A stretch of 64,000 nucleotides of DNA from CAZTAR01 sp043813895. Lineage in GTDB: Bacteria > Planctomycetota > Phycisphaerae > UBA1845 > UTPLA1. A model generated the notes under the pieces. That model ran no database searches. It was not told the DNA's origin and saw only the letters and a program-made list of their open reading frames with translations. The position numbers and the translations under genes were made by a program. How positions within the stretch are numbered: position 1 is the stretch's first letter; each line of letters starts with the position of its first letter. Below are positions 59,194 to 64,000 of the stretch, piece after piece. The stretch covers positions 3,523 through 67,522 of the forward strand of contig JBDRKQ010000020.1 in NCBI GenBank assembly GCA_043813895.1. Reading direction: 5' to 3'.

Positions 59194-60528
59194 ATGCGAT
59201 CAAGAAACGAAGCAGTGTTCGGGCGATGTGTAGCCTTGTGTGCAGGCGCGTTGTTGGTGATGTCCGTCGCGGCGCCCGCCGGGGCGGAGGAGGTGATCGT
59301 CCAGAATGACACCTATACAGTTCCGCCAGCGGGCCTTGAGGCCAACTTCGCGCCCGGCGAGCAGGCCGGGGTGCTCTTGACCTCGCCCTGTGACGGAGCG
59401 ATCGTCGCGCTCCAGGTCGGATGGGCGAGCGTCAGCGGCCTCACGGGCTTCTCTTTTGAGAGGAATATTTGGGTTTATGCCGACGCCGGAACCTTCCCGA
59501 TGCCAGGGAGCGTCCTCGCGCAACTGGAGGGGCCGGTTCTCAACGACGGCGCGATCAACGAGTACAGATACTATGACGATAACCAGACCGTTCCCATCAA
59601 TATCCCCGTGACCGCCGGGCAGAAGTTCTACGTGGCTCTCGAGTTCGACAACTGGTCATACCCAGGGAGCGGGGATGCCTGTGTCTTCCATGACATCGAC
59701 ACGTGTGAGGCGGGCAAGAACGTCCTGTATTCGGGCGGCTGGTGGAACATCTGCCTTCTCGGCTGGTCGGGCAACACTGTCATCCGCGCCGTCATCGACT
59801 GCCAGGAGCCGACCGGCGCTTGCTGCCACGCCACGGGCATCTGTGAGCCTGACCTGGAGGAGGGCGATTGTCAGGCGTTCGGCGATGTATGGCACGAAGC
59901 CCTGACATGCGGCGAGATCACATGCAACCCGCGCGGGGCCTGCTGCGTGGGAGCCAGTTGCCTGACGTTGGTCCCCCAATCCACATGCGAAGGGATCGGC
60001 GACTACGCCGGTCACGGCACCGACTGCGCCGATGATGTTTGCGAAGAAGGGGCGTGCTGCAATCTCCTGACGGGGGAGTGCACCTTGAACTTCGGTTTCC
60101 AGTGTGACGCACTCGGCCCGGACTATGAGTACAAGGGTCCCTTCACTGCCTGCGACCCGAACCCGTGCGCCCAGCCCACCGGGGCCTGCTGCATCGGTGA
60201 GGTCTGCGTTGAAGGCCAGACGGAGCAGCAGTGCATCGACGTGCCTGGCGTTTGGGTAGGACCCTGGACCGACTGCGGCCCACCCAATCCGTGCCTGCCC
60301 GACCCCTGCGACAGCGTGACCTATACGTTGTGTGACGTGAACAACGACACCAAGGTCGACGGGAACGACGTCCAGGACTTCGTGGCGGAGTACCTCACCC
60401 CCACACCTCCGTCGGTGGCCTTTTGCGCGGCGAATGCGTGCGGTGGCCCGGAGCTGGATGCGGACGATCTGAACGATTTCATCCTGTGCCTGCTCGACCC
60501 GACCGGCTACGTGTCGGAATGCCCGTAG
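59194..60528 (+). CDS. Secreted protein with ACC cysteine repeats and dockerin-like end
   Basis: ATG 59194 follows CGGAGG at 9 nt. The 444-residue product has a signal peptide (CVALCAGALLVMSVAAPAGA), a beta-rich domain (residues 25-205, resembling an outer coat or PEP-type lectin fold), and four repeats of about 38 residues starting GACC (GACCHATGICEPDLEEGDCQ; GACCVGASCLTLVPQSTCEG; GACCNLLTGECTLNFGFQCD; GACCIGEVCVEGQTEQQCID). The end has a dockerin-like calcium motif, DVNNDTKVDGNDVQDFVAEY, and a second, ELDADDLNDFILCLLDP. These are typical planctomycete surface modules; the ligand is unknown. Confidence 0.82.
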   Translation: MRSRNEAVFGRCVALCAGALLVMSVAAPAGAEEVIVQNDTYTVPPAGLEANFAPGEQAGVLLTSPCDGAIVALQVGWASVSGLTGFSFERNIWVYADAGTFPMPGSVLAQLEGPVLNDGAINEYRYYDDNQTVPINIPVTAGQKFYVALEFDNWSYPGSGDACVFHDIDTCEAGKNVLYSGGWWNICLLGWSGNTVIRAVIDCQEPTGACCHATGICEPDLEEGDCQAFGDVWHEALTCGEITCNPRGACCVGASCLTLVPQSTCEGIGDYAGHGTDCADDVCEEGACCNLLTGECTLNFGFQCDALGPDYEYKGPFTACDPNPCAQPTGACCIGEVCVEGQTEQQCIDVPGVWVGPWTDCGPPNPCLPDPCDSVTYTLCDVNNDTKVDGNDVQDFVAEYLTPTPPSVAFCAANACGGPELDADDLNDFILCLLDPTGYVSECP

Positions 60529-60631
60529 TGTTCTGTTGTGCCTCGTCTCATGGGCCAACAACCAACCAACGGCCGTGGATCGCGGGGGCGGTTCACGGCC
60601 ATCTATACACAGATCACGAACAAGTTCTGAT

Positions 60632-60913
60632 TCAGGCCTCGACGACGTCATCGAGTGCCGAGATGCTGACGACGACGTGTCTGAAGACGAAGATCCGGTC
60701 TCGGTTGGGTCGGAAGCCGCGTTCCCGGGCCTCGCACACGTAGCGTTCCTTGGTGACGGTGCCCTCGACGCGGTCTCGGAAATCAGCATTCTCAAGCCAG
60801 AAGCCGTCCGGACACACCTCTGTCAGTGTGCCCAGGTAGGTGACCGTGCCCGCGGTGTCCAGGACGACCTGCCGGCCGATCAGCTCGGAAAGGCTTGATT
60901 CGGAATCCACCAT
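60632..60913 (-). CDS. Small conserved-looking protein, possibly Sm-like
   Basis: A 93-residue soluble protein starting MVDSESSLSELIGRQVVLDT. Its strands (VVLDTAGTVTYLGTLTEV; FRDRVEGTVTKERYVCEA; RDRIFVFRHVVVSISAL) suggest a small beta barrel, close in outline to Sm-like or ribosome-associated barrels. No clear motif supports either. It stands alone between two plus-strand genes, with GAGG about 9 nt before its ATG. Confidence 0.6.
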   Translation of the reverse strand: MVDSESSLSELIGRQVVLDTAGTVTYLGTLTEVCPDGFWLENADFRDRVEGTVTKERYVCEARERGFRPNRDRIFVFRHVVVSISALDDVVEA

Positions 60914-61095
60914 CTACAACGCCTCAACAAGGCCGCGCCACCCGACGGGCCTTGCTCATTCATCCGCCATCGAAGGACAAACCGACGGGAATAAGGTATG
61001 ATCGAGTGTGCTGCGAATCAAGCGCCTGCGTGTGCTTCGTCGATGATCGTCCTGTGGAACGGTCGCCGGCAAGTTCCTGATGCGGATGATAAGCC

Positions 61096-62085
61096 ATGAA
61101 GAACGAGCGACAATTGGGATGGATGTTCGTGGTGGCCGCCCTGTGTTTCGGCGTGCTGATGATCAACCAGGGTCTCGTCATCGCAGGCCCTGGGCAGGAG
61201 CAGCCGCCGACGCCTGATCCGCGCGACGACGGGGCGGCCGACGGGACGCAGGAACAGGCCGGCCCGGCAGATGCTGGGGCCGAGCTTCCGCCGCCGCTGG
61301 CGTCGGGGCTTCGCAAGCTGACGCCGGCGGAAATCAATCGCATCCGCTACATGGAACTGCGGGGGATGCGGCTGAACACGAAACAGCCCGACAGGGTGAC
61401 GGCCAAACTCCCCAAGGAGACGATTGTTGATTTCCTCCTGGACACGGAGGGGCATGTGGACTTCGAGGGTGAGAAGTCTCGCCGGGAGTTCCGCAAGCTG
61501 ACGGCCCCGCAGAAACTCCACTACATCGCGTACTACAAGGGAGCCAAGTATGCGGACAGGGTAGAGATTACGTCGGACCCGGAAGTGTTCGTGACGTTCA
61601 AGAAGAACGTGCTGCCGATCGTGCTGCGGGGGTGTGCCTCGGCGAACTGTCATTCTGCCGCCGCCAGGCGTCCGAGCGACTTCCAACTGTTCAAGGATCC
61701 GAAGCGGGTGCCGGCCACGACGTACGCCGACTTCCTGTTCCTCAGTGACTACGAAGTCGGCGGCGATCGCATGATCGACCGGGGACGGCCTGAGGCGTCC
61801 CTCCTGCTCGAGTACATGCTGCCGGAGAAGGACGTCAAGCCGGCACAGCGACACCCCGGCGACATGAAACTCAAGCCGGTTTTCCAATCACGCAAGGCGT
61901 TGGGTTACAGGCGAATACTCGATTGGATCGGGACTCTCAAGCATCCTGCCGAAGATTATGGCGTTCGCCTGGTCCCGCGACACGAGCCGCCGAGCGGCGA
62001 TGTTCTGCCGGGGGGTGATCTTCCGCCGGGAGGGGATGTTCCGCCGGAAGGGACGGCACGACCCGAAGGGGAAGCGGCGCGATAG
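61096..62085 (+). CDS. Exported protein with a CxxxxCH motif (possible cytochrome-like)
   Basis: A 329-residue protein with an N-terminal hydrophobic segment (LGWMFVVAALCFGVLMINQG), then a helical domain, and at about residues 175-190 a phrase IVLRGCASANCHS. CX4CH resembles the heme-binding site of planctomycete cytochrome-c-like domains, although the standard spacing is CxxCH. After it, LFLSDYEVGGDRMIDRGRPE and LLLEYMLPEKDVKPAQRHPG match the part that follows such motifs in planctomycete proteins. The C-terminus is a proline/glycine repeat (PPSGDVLPGGDLPPGGDVPP). The downstream gene starts within 40 bp. Confidence 0.7.
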   Translation: MKNERQLGWMFVVAALCFGVLMINQGLVIAGPGQEQPPTPDPRDDGAADGTQEQAGPADAGAELPPPLASGLRKLTPAEINRIRYMELRGMRLNTKQPDRVTAKLPKETIVDFLLDTEGHVDFEGEKSRREFRKLTAPQKLHYIAYYKGAKYADRVEITSDPEVFVTFKKNVLPIVLRGCASANCHSAAARRPSDFQLFKDPKRVPATTYADFLFLSDYEVGGDRMIDRGRPEASLLLEYMLPEKDVKPAQRHPGDMKLKPVFQSRKALGYRRILDWIGTLKHPAEDYGVRLVPRHEPPSGDVLPGGDLPPGGDVPPEGTARPEGEAAR

Positions 62086-62122
62086 TCCCGATCGGGAGTT
62101 CGGTGTTTCTGGGCGTGACGTC

Positions 62123-62803
62123 TTGACAGGCAGTCTTGTCATCACCGGGGGAGGGCTTGCGGCGGTCGCCGTGGCCGCAATCTTGTGGCGCCGTCGCCGC
62201 ACGCTCGCTATTCGCGGTCAATGGGCGAGGCGCCAAGGTTGGACGCCGCACGCCGGGAGGACGGACGACTTGCTGTCGGCGCTGAGCGATTGCGCGCTCA
62301 CGCAGGTAGGCCATAGCCGCAGGATCCCCCTCGCCTTGACGGCCAAGGGACGCCTTCATTTCCTTTCATACGTGTGTGAGACCGGTTTCGAGCGAAGGTG
62401 TCAGTCCCACCACTGGATTGTTGCCGCGCAAGCGACGGAGCACGCGTGCGGTCGTGCGACGATCACGTCGCAGGATTGGCTCATCGCGGCAGCCTGGGCT
62501 CCGACTTGCCACGAGCTGCCGGTGCGGAGATCGGCGCCGGACGCGAGCACTGCGGCATTGCCCCCGGTTGGGTCAGGGCCGATCGCCGTCGTCGAGGATT
62601 CCGAAGAGTGGACAGCGAGGCTCGACTCACCTATGCGGCAGTGGTTTCTGGAACAGCCTGCAGATCGAAGTTGGGAGATTATTCCTGGCTTCATCATCGG
62701 GTACGAGCCGGGTCAGCCGAACGAAGCTGGGCTGGTGGCACTCGGCCGTGCGACGGAAGCGCTGGCGGAACAACTCGAATTCGGCAGGATTGGCAGCCAC
62801 TGA
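62123..62803 (+). CDS. Membrane-anchored protein of unknown function
   Basis: The start is uncertain; TTG 62123 lies just before the only hydrophobic segment (residues 2-20, SLVITGGGLAAVAVAAILW), which is followed by RRRR, a membrane anchor with the bulk in the cytoplasm. The 226 residues have no known motif: tryptophans and histidines are frequent (SHHWIVAAQATEHACGR; SWEIIPGFIIGYEPGQPNE). A longer frame from 61958 overlaps the previous gene and is unlikely. It may be coupled to the CxxxxCH protein, from which it is separated by 37 bp. Confidence 0.55.
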   Translation: MTGSLVITGGGLAAVAVAAILWRRRRTLAIRGQWARRQGWTPHAGRTDDLLSALSDCALTQVGHSRRIPLALTAKGRLHFLSYVCETGFERRCQSHHWIVAAQATEHACGRATITSQDWLIAAAWAPTCHELPVRRSAPDASTAALPPVGSGPIAVVEDSEEWTARLDSPMRQWFLEQPADRSWEIIPGFIIGYEPGQPNEAGLVALGRATEALAEQLEFGRIGSH

Positions 62804-62905
62804 GACGTGCTTCGAGTTCGGCGCATTCTCAGAATCGCGGCACAACGCGACCGGAGGCCGCACTGTGCCGCGAGTTCCGTTAGAGTGCCTCAGGCTTTGA
62901 CTACG

Positions 62906-64000
62906 TCAACTCAACAGGATGCCTACGAAGGCGGCGACATCGTCTTCATCCAACTCGCCGTTTCCATTCGGCGGGGGGGCAATGTCGGCGCAGGGGCAGT
63001 CGCATCCGATGGCCGGTCCTTGAATCAGACATTCGACGAAACACTGGATATCGTTGCCGGTGATGTAGCCGTCCGAGTCAATGTCGCCCGGCGTCGCACA
63101 GGCCGCCTCGCACGGATTCGGCGAACAGCCGGTACCGTCACCCTGGTAGGTGCCGCCGGCAGCAATGCACTCGCCTGCCGAATCGACGGAGCAGCTCCCA
63201 TCGCCGAAGCAGCACGCTCCTGTCGGCGGGGGCTCGCAGGCCGGCCCGGAGACAGCCAAGACGTAGTTGCCCGTCTGGCTGTTGCCCGAGACGCGGATGT
63301 AGTAAGTCGTGCCGGCGGTCACTGACAAGCTGACGTACGACTGGTCCGTCGGAAAGAAGCCGCAGTACCCGAGCCAACCGGTATCGTCTCCACATGCGAC
63401 CTGATTCGCACTGGTGCCGGGGCAACCCGTGTGCACGGACAAGACGGTGTCGAAGTTTGCGTCACAGGTGTCGAGTTCCAGTGTGCCGTTTGTCAACGGC
63501 GTGTACTTGAACCATCTGTCGGGAGACGAATTCGAGGAGCCGCAGCTTGCGGAGCCGTCGTTGGTCAGGCCGGCCGTGGATCCACTGTAGGTTCCGGGGC
63601 AGATCACTTCGGCGTTCTCGCAGAAATCCGGATCTCCGACGAGGAGGTTTACATTGCGGATGGTGTCGCCAACGTGATCGGTCACGTTCGTGAATTGGAC
63701 CGTGTCGGTGTAGAGGCCGTTCGGGAATGAATCGGCCAGCGCGTTGATCGACACCGTGACCTGAGCGGTGCTGCCGACGGTCGGCAGGTAGCCGTTGCCG
63801 TTCGTGATGGTGATCCATGGCGCGTCCGTGGAAACCGTGTACGTGATTCCACCGGGCCCGAGGTTCTCCAGGGTGTAGATCTTGTTGTCGGGCGTGAAAG
63901 GACCGCCGACGTCGCCGCTCGAGTCGAAGTTGCTCGTGGGGCTGACGCTCAGGCCGGTTTGCAGTGCCGGGCAGGGCAGGCTGTGCGCGCCGAATCCGGT
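62906..64000 (-). CDS. Surface protein with BACON-like, propeptide-like and ACC/dockerin modules, 5' end missing
   Basis: The frame is open to the right edge (364 codons). From the N-terminal side it shows YTLENLGPGGITYTVSTDAP..WITI and GLYTDTVQFTNVTDHVGDTI, a BACON-type domain. Next is a domain with CPGTYSGSTAGLTNDGSASC..SSPDRWFKYTP and DTCDANFDTVLSVHTGC, found in bacterial surface proteins. Then one ACC repeat (GACCFGDGSCSVDSAGECIA). Last is a dockerin-like end, GDIDSDGYITGNDIQCFVEC, with ELDEDDVAAFVGILLS. Translation from the GTG at 63754 would lose the first module, so the true start lies beyond the window. Confidence 0.85.
   Translation of the reverse strand, partial: TGFGAHSLPCPALQTGLSVSPTSNFDSSGDVGGPFTPDNKIYTLENLGPGGITYTVSTDAPWITITNGNGYLPTVGSTAQVTVSINALADSFPNGLYTDTVQFTNVTDHVGDTIRNVNLLVGDPDFCENAEVICPGTYSGSTAGLTNDGSASCGSSNSSPDRWFKYTPLTNGTLELDTCDANFDTVLSVHTGCPGTSANQVACGDDTGWLGYCGFFPTDQSYVSLSVTAGTTYYIRVSGNSQTGNYVLAVSGPACEPPPTGACCFGDGSCSVDSAGECIAAGGTYQGDGTGCSPNPCEAACATPGDIDSDGYITGNDIQCFVECLIQGPAIGCDCPCADIAPPPNGNGELDEDDVAAFVGILLS

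Overview
The window reads as chromosomal DNA of a GC-rich (visibly about 60% or more) member of the Planctomycetota, probably from the Phycisphaerae side of the phylum. This is an inference. It rests on secreted proteins with ACC-type cysteine repeats and DCNxNxIPDEC-type calcium-binding motifs, a BACON-type surface protein, secretin-like and CxxxxCH proteins of planctomycete style, an Xer recombinase with a long low-complexity insertion, and many short palindromic intergenic repeats. Both window ends cut through genes: a secretin-like protein on the left and a BACON/ACC surface protein on the right.

Layout. 1-3.9 kb: secretin-like protein, anti-sigma and ECF sigma factor (minus strand), then a TolC-type outer-membrane protein. 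4-6.5 kb: a short nuoA-nuoB-nuoC run (minus), with a perfect 30-bp inverted repeat between nuoA and nuoB. 6.8-14.6 kb: ComM/YifB ATPase, M29 aminopeptidase, a transposase remnant, a B12-fold regulator lacking the usual histidine, an IS200-like element, an orphan sucD and an HD-GYP membrane protein. 14.6-19.2 kb: about 1 kb of layered repeats, then a zinc-ribbon protein and two large SPFH proteins (minus). 19.5-21.1 kb: a membrane glycosyltransferase.

21.7-26.7 kb: the most unusual locus. An IorA-type 2-keto-acid:ferredoxin oxidoreductase subunit without its C-terminal ferredoxin domain is followed by one 1013-residue polypeptide joining IorB to a complete ADP-forming acyl-CoA synthetase. If active, this pair would convert 2-keto acids (probably arylpyruvates) through acyl-CoA to acid plus ATP. 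27-34 kb: small ORF, galE, moeA, a membrane protein, an inverted-order nucleotidyltransferase/PfkB fusion and a GT2 glycosyltransferase, the last three tightly packed. 34-41.2 kb: flagellar filament cluster (degenerate flagellin-like protein, fliC with a sigma-28-like promoter and hairpin leader, fliD, fliS). 41.5-46.4 kb: TPR protein, propeller lipoprotein, CsgG-like lipoprotein, a 69-residue protein and an Xer recombinase. 47.2-54 kb (minus): large activase of the 2-hydroxyacyl-CoA dehydratase type, its overlapping partner, a B12-domain/MeaB GTPase fusion and etfB. 54.9 kb: tRNA-Leu(UAA). 55-64 kb: YWTD-like propeller protein, DUF368 polyprenyl-phosphate transporter, ispE and several secreted or membrane proteins.

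Several genes point to fermentation or oxidation of amino-acid-derived 2-keto acids and CoA thioesters (IorA, IorB-ACD, SucD, EtfB, activase, MeaB). The window also holds at least five families of short dispersed repeats, two or three of them MITE-like with terminal inverted repeats of constant spacing. All annotation is from reading the sequence; no database search was run.
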